Source of the DNA: an uncultured bacterium
GTDB lineage: Bacteria > Bacteroidota > Bacteroidia > Bacteroidales > Bacteroidaceae
Assembly: GCA_905215555.1 (NCBI GenBank)
Contig: CAJMQU010000016.1
Coordinates: 1-64,000 of the forward strand
Direction: 5' to 3'
Length of the DNA: 64,000 nucleotides
How positions within the stretch are numbered: the first letter of the stretch is position 1; every line of letters starts with the position of its first letter. Made by a program: the position numbers and the translations under genes. Below, piece after piece: positions 53,503-62,560 of this stretch. Under the pieces are notes generated by a model. It was not told where the DNA came from, ran no database searches, and was given only the letters and a program-made list of their open reading frames with translations.

Positions 53503-53583
53503 AAGTATGAAAAATCTCATACTTGCAGTATCGGCTGAAAGCTGAAAACAGTAAAATCATTCCTTCAGACAATGCTTTCAGCC
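53503..53583. other. Two inverted repeats in the HTCS2-susC2 gap
   Basis: AAGTATGA (53503-53510) pairs with TCATACTT (53517-53524), and GGCTGAAAGC (53533-53542) pairs with GCTTTCAGCC (53574-53583). Neither is followed by a T-run in an orientation that would end a gene. The first resembles the AGTATGA/TCATACT words of the GH2 inverted repeat. Confidence 0.5.
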
Positions 53584-53705
53584 GGAAAGCCGATGAACAG
53601 GCCGATTGATGAGAGATGAAAGAACTGGAAGAGAATAGGAAAAACTTTCAAGACACATACGAAATTTAAAGTATATCATAATAAGCAGACGAGTAAACCG
53701 CACAA

Positions 53706-53753
53706 TAAAACTGCAAGAACAACAATCCGTTAACCGAAAGTCACTCTTGCAGT
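53706..53753 (-). terminator. Terminator of HTCS2
   Basis: ACTGCAAGA (53710-53718) pairs perfectly with TCTTGCAGT (53745-53753); read leftwards the stem is followed by TTTTATTG. It starts 33 bases beyond the HTCS2 stop. The loop is long (26 nt). Confidence 0.55.
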
Positions 53754-53785
53754 ATGAAATATCAAATACCGATTAAGGATACAGC

Positions 53786-56700
53786 TTATGATTCCGAAAC
53801 ATCATCTTCTACCGTACAATTCGAAGTAAAGCGTTCCAAATATTCGGATGGAAGCATACCGAATTCTTTTTTAAAGCTATTGCTAAAATAGCGCGGGTCA
53901 TTGTAACCCACTGCATACGCCAATTCCGAAATGCGGATATGTTTCTGTTCCTCCATAATCCGGCAGGCTGCTTTCATACGAATATTTCGGATGAAAGAGA
54001 CATAAGAAAGGCCGGTCAAAGACTTCAGTTTCCTGAAGAAAGTGGATTTGGCCATATGCATCTCCTCCAATAACCGTGCCTGATCAAATTCCGGCTCGTC
54101 CAAATGCCGGTTTACACAATCAATAGCCCGTTGAAGGAAATCTTCATCAACACTGGTATAATTCAGTTCTTTCGCCTCAAAAACCAATTGCTTCTTGAAG
54201 TCTTTCCCCATACGCTCGCGACTACGGAGCAGATTGGAGATACGCGCATGAAGGACACTCAGATTAAAAGGCTTACTGATAAAACCGTCAGCACCAGACT
54301 CATAGGCTTCAACCCTGTCTTCCTCCTTATTTTTCGCAGTCAGCAAAATCACAGGAATATGAGAAGTCTCAAACTTATTCTTGATATATTGGCAGAACTC
54401 AATGCCATCCATCTCAGGCATCATTACATCTGAAACTATCAGATCAATTTCTTCTTGTTCCACCACCTCTACGGCCTCCCTACCATTATTAGCGGTATGG
54501 ATTATGTAATCCGCCCCCAACAATTTCGTCATCAACTGCAGTAGTTCCTCATTATCTTCCACAATCAATAAGGAACGTAATGCTTTGGGTGTAACCGATT
54601 CCTCGTTCTCCTCTTCAATATCGTCAGAGATGTCGTCCTTAAACTCTTCAGTCATCAACTCATTCCTCGTCTCCTCCGCATCCGTCGGCAAGCTTTCTTC
54701 TATTTCGTCTTCTGCATAAGACATACGGAGAACAGGAAGATTAACTGTAAATACAGTACCTTTCCCCTCTTCGCTTTCCACTGAAATTGTACCATGATGC
54801 AGCACAATCAAATCGCGAACCAACGACAAACCGATACCGGTACCAATCGTCTTGAATTTCCGGTAATCTCCTTCATAAAAACGTTTGAAAAGATTCTTCT
54901 GAGCCTCCGCCGATATACCTGGACCGTTATCTTTCACCACTAAACGTGCTGTTCTATCGTCATTTGCAGACAGTTCCACACTGACCATACCACCGGAACG
55001 ATTATATTTGGAAGCATTGGAAAGCAAGTTATAAAGTATCTTGTCCAACTTGTCCGGATCAAAATAGGCATTGAACGGTTCAAGCGAACATGAAATGCGG
55101 AACTGGATATCTTTTTTCTTCATCAACGGACGGAAACTATCCAGGCTACGATGCACGAACTGCGCAAGGTCACCCTGCGAAACTCTCAGTTTCAGATTTC
55201 CCGTTTCAGCCTTACGGAATTCAAGAATCTGCTGCAACAGGCGGATCAGCCGATTGATGTTATTGTTCATCACCCGGTATTGCTCTTTATAGGCTGGCGC
55301 TGTTCGTTTCAGTTCATCTACCGAAGCAGAAAGAATAGTTAACGGAGTCAGCAACTCATGAGTAATATTAGTGAAGAACTGTAATTTGGCATGGTTGACT
55401 TCTTCCGCTTTTGCCTGCTCCATTTCACGCAGATGCAGAGCGTTCCGCAAGCGGATACGGTTGCGTATCACCCGGAAAGTATAATAAATCATGCCACAGA
55501 TGCATATTATATATAAGGTGTAAGCCCACCATGTTTTCCAGGGAGGCGGCAGAATAACAACTTTCATCTGAAGAGTCTCTTCATCCCAAATGCCGTTGGC
55601 ATTAGAAGCCTTCAACCGGAAGGTATAAGTTCCGGGTTTCAGGTTATTATAATAGGCAAAACGCTTGGAACCGCCCGTATATTGCCAGTCGGTATCAAAA
55701 CCTGCCAGTTGATAAGCGTATTGATTCCTGTTCGGATTAACATACTCCAATGCCGAGAATTCTATACTGAAATTATTATGCCAATAATCCAACTGTATCT
55801 CATCGGCAAAACCAGGTGAAAGTTGCGAAATTGCCATCCGTTCTTTAGTCGGTAGACTTCCCCACGGCTGATTGTATATTTTGATATCGGTCACTGTCAC
55901 GGAAGAAGAAAAATTCTGTTCCTGCTGCTTATCAGGATAAAAACTATTATAGCCCCGATGACCGCCAAAAAACATCTCACCGTCAGCGGCAACTGCCTGA
56001 GAACTACGGATAAATATATTATCCTGCAAACCATCCACCGTAGTATACAAACGGAAAGTTACGTTTTCCATGTCATCCGCAATAGTAAGTTTTATCAATC
56101 CGGCATTTGTGCCCAACCATAAATTACCTTCTTTATCGCTCTGAATGCCGACTACCGCATCACCCGGCAGATTCCATTTTGCATGTACCGGAAGAAAGGT
56201 ATCAGTAGATTCATCATACAAGTTCAGTCCGCTACCTCCCGTACCTACCCAAATGCGCCCCTTCGCATCTTTATAAATGCAATCGGCGTATACACTGTTA
56301 AGCTTCCCGTTAGTCGTAGCATAGTCAGAAACCGTATAATTTCCTTTATCGTCACAATGAAGACGAAGGACGCCATGGGTATTCGATGCCACCCACATAT
56401 CACCATCACTTCCTTCTGTAAGATACATGGTATGTACATTTTTCATCAGGCTGCCCCCAACCTGCAGATTGTCAAACCGCACTGCCTTTCCATCAGCCGT
56501 ACGCATCGAAACTCCATTACGCGTAGCAAACCATAAGTTATGTTTGGAATCTTCATAAATATAGAAAACACAAGAGCCTGCCAGCCACTCCACATCTTGG
56601 GCATAATAGCTTTTTACCCTCTGCGATACCGGTGCATGCTTATCCACTTCATAAACCCCTCCGTCGTAAGCTGCAATCCAGATATGTCCTGTAACGGAAT

Positions 56701-57979
56701 GTTGCATCATCGACATTACGGTGGAAATTCCATGATATCGCGCAAACTCAGGCATCTGGGTGTAATAAGTAAACTTCCCGGTCTGCCGGTTCTTCACTCC
56801 CAGCCCATAAGTCCCTATTCCCAGCCAAAGCTGTCCTTCATCATCCAAGAGGATACTGCGAACGGAAGTGGTTTTCAGCATCCGTTTCACTTCCAACAAC
56901 CGATCCCAATAGAAATCCGCCTTTCGGGTATTGACTTTATTCACTCCACCGCCAATCATACCTACCCACATCAATCCCTGACGGTCGCGCAAAAGAGAAG
57001 CCACTTCATCACTTGCGATAGAACTGTCTGATTCACTGGGATAATAATTACTAAAAGCCTCAGAACCTGTATAATTGTCCGCCAATGGCAATACACTCAG
57101 CCCTCTGCGGGTTCCCACCCACAGAGAATGAGTTTTAAGATCTTCTGACAACGTATAGATTATATTATCTGAAATACTGGCGGGATTCTTTTCATCATAA
57201 CGGTACGTAATCCAAGTCGTCTTATCCGGCCGATAAGCATCTTTCAATAAGACCAAACCGCCACGCCAGGTTCCCACCCAGATATTTTTTCTACTGTCTT
57301 GAAATACATAATGAGCTGAATTTTGTGCATTCATCTGCGGATATCTGAAATACTTACCAGTCTTCTTCTCATAACGATACAGCCCAGCATCCCATGTCCC
57401 AATCCAGATATCCCCCCGGTCATCTTCAAACAATGACTTTATGGCGGTTCTGGGCATTACATTGCCCGTATTCTCACCACCGTAACACAAAAAGTCATCC
57501 GTATCCTCCCTGTATTCATATACTCCCCAATCTGTTGCAAACAGAATTCGTCCCTCACCGGTTATTAAGATTTGAGGAATACTATTGCCATTCATCTCTG
57601 GATTATCAATTTTCCGTATCACTCCAGTTTTCTTATCCAGAACATTCAGTCCGCTGTAAGTACCAATCCAAAGGCGATGTTTGGTATCCTCCGCCACACA
57701 GAACACATTATTATTGGTCAACAAATCAGCACGGAAAAGATTGGATTTATAGGTAGTGAGCGAATAACCATCGTACTGAAAAAGTCCGTTACGGGTAGAT
57801 ATCCAGATATATCCGTCGCGATCCTGATAGACAGATTGCACATCTTTACTGGGCAGACTATTCAGTATAGACGAGGACTTAAACATCAAGGAGTTAGATT
57901 TAGGCGTTGCTATAGCCAGACACATCAAAGGGAAAAATATTCCAAAACAAAAAATAAAGCCCCGAATTTTTTCTTTCAT
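53786..57979 (-). CDS. Hybrid two-component system regulator HTCS2
   Basis: From the ATG at 57979 (MKEKIRGF, matching HTCS1) the protein has 1397 residues with the same plan: signal peptide, periplasmic regulator-repeat propellers (about 30-690), Y_Y_Y domain, one membrane helix (about 840-862), HisKA (HELLTPL), HATPase (KDNGPGIS), receiver (LIVSDVMMPEMDG) and AraC-type HTH. Upstream in-frame ATGs at 57997 and 58003 are possible. HisKA, receiver and HTH are nearly identical to HTCS1, for example KSTFFRKLKSLTG and VGYNDPRYFS in both, while the sensor propellers differ more. The receiver-HATPase linker is longer and acidic (EEFKDDISDDIEEENEE). It should control the adjacent susC2 operon. It arose with HTCS1 by duplication. 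Confidence 0.93.
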   Translation of the reverse strand: MKEKIRGFIFCFGIFFPLMCLAIATPKSNSLMFKSSSILNSLPSKDVQSVYQDRDGYIWISTRNGLFQYDGYSLTTYKSNLFRADLLTNNNVFCVAEDTKHRLWIGTYSGLNVLDKKTGVIRKIDNPEMNGNSIPQILITGEGRILFATDWGVYEYREDTDDFLCYGGENTGNVMPRTAIKSLFEDDRGDIWIGTWDAGLYRYEKKTGKYFRYPQMNAQNSAHYVFQDSRKNIWVGTWRGGLVLLKDAYRPDKTTWITYRYDEKNPASISDNIIYTLSEDLKTHSLWVGTRRGLSVLPLADNYTGSEAFSNYYPSESDSSIASDEVASLLRDRQGLMWVGMIGGGVNKVNTRKADFYWDRLLEVKRMLKTTSVRSILLDDEGQLWLGIGTYGLGVKNRQTGKFTYYTQMPEFARYHGISTVMSMMQHSVTGHIWIAAYDGGVYEVDKHAPVSQRVKSYYAQDVEWLAGSCVFYIYEDSKHNLWFATRNGVSMRTADGKAVRFDNLQVGGSLMKNVHTMYLTEGSDGDMWVASNTHGVLRLHCDDKGNYTVSDYATTNGKLNSVYADCIYKDAKGRIWVGTGGSGLNLYDESTDTFLPVHAKWNLPGDAVVGIQSDKEGNLWLGTNAGLIKLTIADDMENVTFRLYTTVDGLQDNIFIRSSQAVAADGEMFFGGHRGYNSFYPDKQQEQNFSSSVTVTDIKIYNQPWGSLPTKERMAISQLSPGFADEIQLDYWHNNFSIEFSALEYVNPNRNQYAYQLAGFDTDWQYTGGSKRFAYYNNLKPGTYTFRLKASNANGIWDEETLQMKVVILPPPWKTWWAYTLYIICICGMIYYTFRVIRNRIRLRNALHLREMEQAKAEEVNHAKLQFFTNITHELLTPLTILSASVDELKRTAPAYKEQYRVMNNNINRLIRLLQQILEFRKAETGNLKLRVSQGDLAQFVHRSLDSFRPLMKKKDIQFRISCSLEPFNAYFDPDKLDKILYNLLSNASKYNRSGGMVSVELSANDDRTARLVVKDNGPGISAEAQKNLFKRFYEGDYRKFKTIGTGIGLSLVRDLIVLHHGTISVESEEGKGTVFTVNLPVLRMSYAEDEIEESLPTDAEETRNELMTEEFKDDISDDIEEENEESVTPKALRSLLIVEDNEELLQLMTKLLGADYIIHTANNGREAVEVVEQEEIDLIVSDVMMPEMDGIEFCQYIKNKFETSHIPVILLTAKNKEEDRVEAYESGADGFISKPFNLSVLHARISNLLRSRERMGKDFKKQLVFEAKELNYTSVDEDFLQRAIDCVNRHLDEPEFDQARLLEEMHMAKSTFFRKLKSLTGLSYVSFIRNIRMKAACRIMEEQKHIRISELAYAVGYNDPRYFSNSFKKEFGMLPSEYLERFTSNCTVEDDVSES

Positions 57980-58031
57980 AGTAAGCATTGCCTTCATAGT
58001 CAATGGGAATTACTTGATTAATAACACCCGG

Positions 58032-58039
58032 CAAATATA
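58032..58039 (-). promoter_or_regulatory. -7 promoter element of HTCS2
   Basis: The minus strand reads TATATTTG. The surrounding plus-strand words CAAAT-TACGTAAA and TCTAAAAC are shared with the HTCS1 promoter. The region up to the divergent DUF2264 promoter also has the inverted repeat ATTCGG-N7-CCGAAT (58138-58156). Confidence 0.55.
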
Positions 58040-58175
58040 CGTAAATATATCTAAAACAATCTTATTCTTTGGTAATATTATATTTCAATTACCCCATCGG
58101 GACATATCTGAGATACACTTGCTACGGTCCGGATACAATTCGGATAAGAACCGAATAAGGCTGAAAGAATGATAT

Positions 58176-58242
58176 TGGTCCAAAATTACCCCTTTTTGAC
58201 CTCAAAATAGTCACTCCTTTTGCATAGAAAGTACTTTCTTTG
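58176..58242 (+). promoter_or_regulatory. DUF2264 (long form) promoter with shared CAZyme box
   Basis: The box TGGTC-CAAAATT-ACCCCTTTTTGA is at 58176-58199 and the -7-like TTTCTTTG (one mismatch) at 58235-58242, 35 bases downstream. The first DUF2264 gene has the same box at the same distance (28041-28065, 27998-28005). Confidence 0.65.
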
Positions 58243-58276
58243 CGAAGGAATATTCTTACCATATAATACACACATA

Positions 58277-60295
58277 ATGATGAAAACCGTATTTTCTAAA
58301 ATGACCGGAGGATTACTACTGTTTGCTTTATTATTTTCTTTAAAAGTAAACGCATCCTCATCACAGACCGCAAACGATTCTGTATTTCACTTAGTACGCC
58401 CGGATTATCGTCTGAGCCCTCTTACCGGAATGACACGCCAGCATTGGCTGGATGCCGCCACCTATCTGCTGGACGGAGCATTCAGTTATATCCACACGTT
58501 GGACGACCCGATGCACTTCCCCAAACAGCCGGGAAAAAGTTACCCGGCTGATGGAAAGCCCAACAAGACCGAGAACCTGGAAGGGCTTTGCCGTACCATG
58601 TTCGTAGCCATTCCCCTGTTGAAAGAAAATCCCGCTTTAGAACTGAACGGGATTAAAGTAGGAGATTACTATCGGCAGCAATTACGCAATATGATTGATC
58701 CGACAAAACCCGGATATATCCAGCATCTTAAAGGAGGACCGAGCCAGACACTCGTCGAATTCGGAGCACTTGCCTTATCGCTGACCGTGATGCCGGAAAT
58801 TATCTGGGAACCGCTGACACAGCAAGAAAAAGATGCTCTTGCAGCACTGATGCTCAGTTATGGCAACGGACCGACAATCGGTTCGAACTGGCGTTTCTTC
58901 AATATATTTGTGATGTCCTTCTTCAAGGAGCACGGTTATACGGTCAAGGACAATTATCTGAATGAATTGCTTCAAAAGTCATTGGACCAATACCGTGGTT
59001 GCGGTTGGTATAATGATAGTCCGGCCTACGATTATTACAGTATGTGGGCATTCCAGATGTACGGCATGATTTGGGCACATTACTACGGAGATAAATTTAA
59101 TCCGGAAGCCGGACGTCAGTTTGTTGATAACTTCCGCGATTTGATTCCCAACTACCCGTATATGTTTGCCGAAGACGGTAAGATGAATATGTATGGACGC
59201 AGCATCACTTACCGCATAGCAACCGTGGTACCTTTCCCGTTGATGGGGTGGCTCAACGATCCATCCGTCAACTACGGGTGGATGCGCCGTATCGCTTCTT
59301 CCACAATACTTCAGTTCCTCGAAAATCCCGCATTGCTGAAAGACCGCGTTCCGACCTTGGGATTCTATGGAGCCTTCGAGCCTGCCGTGCAGATATACAG
59401 TTGCCGTGGCAGTGTATACTGGATGGGGAAAGTATTTCTGGGATTACTGTTGCCTGCCGACAATCCGTTTTGGACAGCTATAGAAAATAATGGAGCTTGG
59501 GAGAAAGAGCTAAAGCCGGATAGAGTATACAATAAATTCATGGAAGGTTCGAACACACTGGTGACCAACTATCCCAACAGCGGTAGTTCCGAAATACGGG
59601 CATGGTGCCATGAAACGGTGGCCAAGGATTGGCAGAAATTCCGTTCGACCGAGAATTACAATAAGCTGTCCTATAACACGGCATTCCCCTGGATGGCAGA
59701 CAGCCCCGATGGAAAAGTATCAATGAACTATGCCATTTTGAATGCCAAACAACAATGGGAAGTGCTTCGCCTCTATACTTTCAGAAAGTTTGAAGACGGT
59801 ATCTATTATCGGGATGCGGAACTTGAAACCAATCCTGAAATCAAGTTCCGTCTGGCAGATATCCCGCTTCCCAACGGTATTCTCCGCGTAGACAAAGTGT
59901 CCTTCCCTGTCAGTACCCACTTGCGCTATGGGCATTATTCTCTGCCGGAATTGGACAAACCTGTTATAACCAAGGAAAGAAAGATTGGAGAACATACAGT
60001 TTACTGCACTGATAACGGTGCCTATCAAACGGCCCTCATCAATCTTCAAGGTTGGACAGAAGTCGAATTTGTGCAAACAAAAGGATTGCATCCGGTAAGC
60101 GATAGATGTTCCGTAATCAATGCAGCGACCACCCATTCCGGTGATAAAATTTTCATAACGCTGCAATTGTGGAAAAAGAGTGGCAAATCATTCACAAAGA
60201 AAGAACTGACACCCGTGGAGTCTTTTGAACAGAACGGGGATACGGTAACCATCCATTTTTCCGATGGTACAGTGAAGACAGTATCTTTCCACTGA
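58277..60295 (+). CDS. Secreted DUF2264 protein, long form (possible GH154-type)
   Basis: The ATG pair at 58277/58280 precedes a signal peptide (LLFALLFSLKVNASS); an ATG 19 codons upstream would hide it. The 672-residue protein has a DUF2264 alpha-barrel (about 40-420) and a C-terminal beta-rich domain (about 430-670) not present in the short form at 26716. Shared landmarks are GWYNDSPAYDYY and YGRSITYR. Some DUF2264 proteins are glucuronidases of GH154, to my knowledge, so removal of glucuronic acid from arabinogalactan is a reasonable guess. It is monocistronic and divergent from HTCS2, and shares its promoter box with the CAZyme units, which supports co-regulation. Confidence 0.82.
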   Translation: MMKTVFSKMTGGLLLFALLFSLKVNASSSQTANDSVFHLVRPDYRLSPLTGMTRQHWLDAATYLLDGAFSYIHTLDDPMHFPKQPGKSYPADGKPNKTENLEGLCRTMFVAIPLLKENPALELNGIKVGDYYRQQLRNMIDPTKPGYIQHLKGGPSQTLVEFGALALSLTVMPEIIWEPLTQQEKDALAALMLSYGNGPTIGSNWRFFNIFVMSFFKEHGYTVKDNYLNELLQKSLDQYRGCGWYNDSPAYDYYSMWAFQMYGMIWAHYYGDKFNPEAGRQFVDNFRDLIPNYPYMFAEDGKMNMYGRSITYRIATVVPFPLMGWLNDPSVNYGWMRRIASSTILQFLENPALLKDRVPTLGFYGAFEPAVQIYSCRGSVYWMGKVFLGLLLPADNPFWTAIENNGAWEKELKPDRVYNKFMEGSNTLVTNYPNSGSSEIRAWCHETVAKDWQKFRSTENYNKLSYNTAFPWMADSPDGKVSMNYAILNAKQQWEVLRLYTFRKFEDGIYYRDAELETNPEIKFRLADIPLPNGILRVDKVSFPVSTHLRYGHYSLPELDKPVITKERKIGEHTVYCTDNGAYQTALINLQGWTEVEFVQTKGLHPVSDRCSVINAATTHSGDKIFITLQLWKKSGKSFTKKELTPVESFEQNGDTVTIHFSDGTVKTVSFH

Positions 60296-60361
60296 TGCCG
60301 GTTCGGAAGGAATAGTTATCTTTGCCTAAAAGCGAAGATAAGCTGCACCTCAGCATAACTT

Positions 60362-60379
60362 TTTCATGCAAGCATGAAA
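60362..60379. promoter_or_regulatory. Perfect palindrome upstream of hemW
   Basis: TTTCATGC-AA-GCATGAAA is a perfect 18-bp palindrome ending 20 bases before the hemW -7 element. It could be an operator or the hairpin that ends the DUF2264 transcript. Confidence 0.45.
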
Positions 60380-60399
60380 GTTCTGCTTTCGGTTTGCAC

Positions 60400-60407
60400 T
60401 ATCTTTG
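60400..60407 (+). promoter_or_regulatory. -7 promoter element of hemW
   Basis: TATCTTTG matches TAnnTTTG and lies 21 bases before the hemW start. A second TATCTTTG at 60317-60324 may be an additional start. Confidence 0.55.
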
Positions 60408-60428
60408 CCGTCCTAAAACGGTACGATC

Positions 60429-61562
60429 ATGGCAGGCATTTATATACATATTCCTTTTTGCAAGACTCGTTGCATCTATTGCGATTTCTACTCCACCACC
60501 CATTCGGAATTAAAGTCGCGTTACATCCGCACCCTTTGCCGCGAACTGACAGAGCGTAAAGGATATCTGAAAGGAGAAGCCGTCGAAACGATTTATTTCG
60601 GCGGCGGAACTCCTTCGCAATTGTCTGAAGAAGACTTTAAGGAGATTTTCAAGACCATCGAGCAGGTTTATGGCATGAAAGAGGTAAAGGAAATAACCCT
60701 TGAAGCAAATCCGGATGACCTTACGGAAGAATATGCCGGAATGCTGTCTACGTTGCCTTTCAACCGCATCAGCATGGGAATACAAACCTTTGACGATGCC
60801 ACTTTGCAATTGCTCAACAGGCGGCATAATGCCGCGCAAGCCATCGAAGCCGTAGGACGTTGCCGTCGCGCAGGTTTCCGAAATATCAGCATCGACCTCA
60901 TCTACGGTTTGCCGGGAGAAACCAATGAACGTTGGAAGCGAGACTTACAACAAGCTGTCAGTCTTGAAGTAGAGCATATTTCCGCCTATCACCTTACGTA
61001 CGAAGAAGGCACTCCCATCTACGACATGTTACTTTCCCACCGCATCCGCGAAGTGGATGAAGAAAGTAGTGTACACTTCTTTTCCTCGCTGATAGAGGCA
61101 CTGACTACCGCCGGATACGAACATTACGAGATTTCCAATTTCTGCAAACCGGGGATGTACTCCAGGCATAATACATCCTACTGGCAAGGAATTCCTTATC
61201 TGGGATGTGGGCCTTCGGCACATTCATTCAACACCCTTACAAGAGAATGGAACATCGCGTCTCTAGAGAAGTATATGCGTTCCATTGAAGAAGGCCACCG
61301 GAAGTTTGAAACCGAATACCGGGATATCACTACCTGCTATAACGAATGTATCATGACAGCACTCCGCACAAGGTGGGGAGTCTCTATGCTATATGTGGAA
61401 CAAACGTTCGGTACCGAATTATGGCAATACTGCATGGATATGGCACTCCCCTATCTGAAAAGCGGCAAGCTGGAACTAAAAGATGACTACTTGTGCCTGA
61501 CGCAAGAGGGTATATTCATATCGGACGGTATTATCAGTGACTTGATGTTTGTTGAAGAATAG
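60429..61562 (+). CDS. hemW: Radical SAM heme chaperone HemW
   Basis: The 377-residue protein has the HemW layout: IPFCKTRCIYCDF with CxxxCxxC for the 4Fe-4S cluster near residue 10, YFGGGTPS for SAM binding, and a C-terminal HemN-like domain (about 290-370). HemW inserts heme into respiratory proteins in the cytoplasm; older annotations call it an oxygen-independent coproporphyrinogen III oxidase-like protein. The length is normal. It appears unlinked in function to the glycan genes. The ATG at 60429 is well placed after the promoter element. Confidence 0.93.
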   Translation: MAGIYIHIPFCKTRCIYCDFYSTTHSELKSRYIRTLCRELTERKGYLKGEAVETIYFGGGTPSQLSEEDFKEIFKTIEQVYGMKEVKEITLEANPDDLTEEYAGMLSTLPFNRISMGIQTFDDATLQLLNRRHNAAQAIEAVGRCRRAGFRNISIDLIYGLPGETNERWKRDLQQAVSLEVEHISAYHLTYEEGTPIYDMLLSHRIREVDEESSVHFFSSLIEALTTAGYEHYEISNFCKPGMYSRHNTSYWQGIPYLGCGPSAHSFNTLTREWNIASLEKYMRSIEEGHRKFETEYRDITTCYNECIMTALRTRWGVSMLYVEQTFGTELWQYCMDMALPYLKSGKLELKDDYLCLTQEGIFISDGIISDLMFVEE

Positions 61563-61573
61563 ACAAACAGATA

Positions 61574-61604
61574 GTTGTAATATAACAAGAAAGCCTTACC
61601 TTTG
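61574..61604 (+). promoter_or_regulatory. Complete Bacteroides promoter of the ECF sigma gene
   Basis: A -33-like GTTG (61574-61577) and an exact -7 TACCTTTG (61597-61604) are 19 bp apart. Transcription from about 61611 leaves a leader of some 24 bases to the ATG at 61635, so the in-frame TTG at 61602 lies inside the promoter and is not the start. Confidence 0.7.
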
Positions 61605-61634
61605 TCCCCCGACACTACTAAACGTCTGAACCCT

Positions 61635-62183
61635 ATGACCGAACAAGAAGTCAGAAGATATTTGCGGAAAATGAGCGAGCAGGATTCTCAGACTGCTTTT
61701 CGGGATTTCTATAACATGACGTATGATCGCTTGTTCCGTATTGCCTACTACTATACCCATCATGAAGAATGGTCACAGGAAATCGTACTCGATGTATTCC
61801 TGAAACTTTGGGAGCACCGCAAACAGTTATCAGATATTACCAATATCGAAGATTATTGCTTCATTCTTGTTAAAAATGCTTCGCTGAACTACATCGAGAA
61901 AGAGGAACGATACCCCACTCTATCTACCGGCACACTGCAAGAGCCAACCGACCAAGCTGTATCTCCTGAGGACACTTTGATTAGCGAAGAACTTTTTGCC
62001 CGCTATGTAAAAGCCCTCGACCGATTACCGAAACGATGTCGGGAAGTCTTCATTCGTATTCGTGAAGAGAAACAAACATATGCACAAGTAGCAGAAGAAC
62101 TCGAGATCAGCACGAAAACAGTAGATGCACAATTACAAAAAGCTACAATACGCCTGAAAGAGATTCTAAATAGTAATCAATAG
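61635..62183 (+). CDS. ECF-type RNA polymerase sigma factor
   Basis: The 182-residue protein has sigma region 2 (about 15-80, FRDFYNMTYDRLFRIAYYY and VLDVFLKLWEHR) and region 4 (about 120-180, LPKRCREVFIRIREEKQTYAQVAEEL, with an HTH), the extent of an extracytoplasmic-function sigma factor. In Bacteroides such factors often control a neighbouring SusC/SusD locus through a FecR-like anti-sigma factor. Here no anti-sigma gene is seen and the next gene is a susC. The start is set by the promoter just upstream. Confidence 0.9.
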   Translation: MTEQEVRRYLRKMSEQDSQTAFRDFYNMTYDRLFRIAYYYTHHEEWSQEIVLDVFLKLWEHRKQLSDITNIEDYCFILVKNASLNYIEKEERYPTLSTGTLQEPTDQAVSPEDTLISEELFARYVKALDRLPKRCREVFIRIREEKQTYAQVAEELEISTKTVDAQLQKATIRLKEILNSNQ

Positions 62184-62560
62184 TCAATTCAATACCAATA
62201 TCACTTTATCATTAAGAATTTAAATTACCCGGTGAACTTCATTTATTCCTTTCCCTACCCCATTAACACATGTTAGCTATTAGTTAAAAAACAATAGCAA
62301 ATCAAAATTATCCTCCAGATATTACATTTCATATAGTTTTACCACAGATATAATCACCAATACACCACTGATATACAAGCAAATAAACACACCACACACA
62401 AACTTCAAAATAAGTAACAAGTTATATAGCAAAATGGTCATTTTTTAATATACTCACCGTATTTCAGAACATTAACGTTATAAATTTCTATAATTTAAAC
62501 TTAATGTCTACTTTTACAAAAGTCAAGATTAACCCTATTTAGCTTTTTATCTAATTAATT
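62184..62560. other. AT-rich gap between ECF sigma gene and susC4
   Basis: No gene of usable length is present. It holds a small stem GCTATT/AATAGC (about 62276-62297), a partial repeat of ACCAC-GATATA 23 bp apart (62341 and 62364), the near-palindrome ACTTTT-AC-AAAAGT (62510-62523) and a possible -7 TACTTTTA (62509-62516) for susC4. Confidence 0.45.

Noticed and set aside
61602..61634. TTG start for the ECF sigma factor
   Set aside because: The TTG is inside the -7 element, so it cannot be on the transcript; the ATG at 61635 follows at a normal leader length.
62341..62375. Fifth periodic array before susC4
   Set aside because: Only two copies of ACCAC-GATATA are seen and they are 23 bp apart, not 22.
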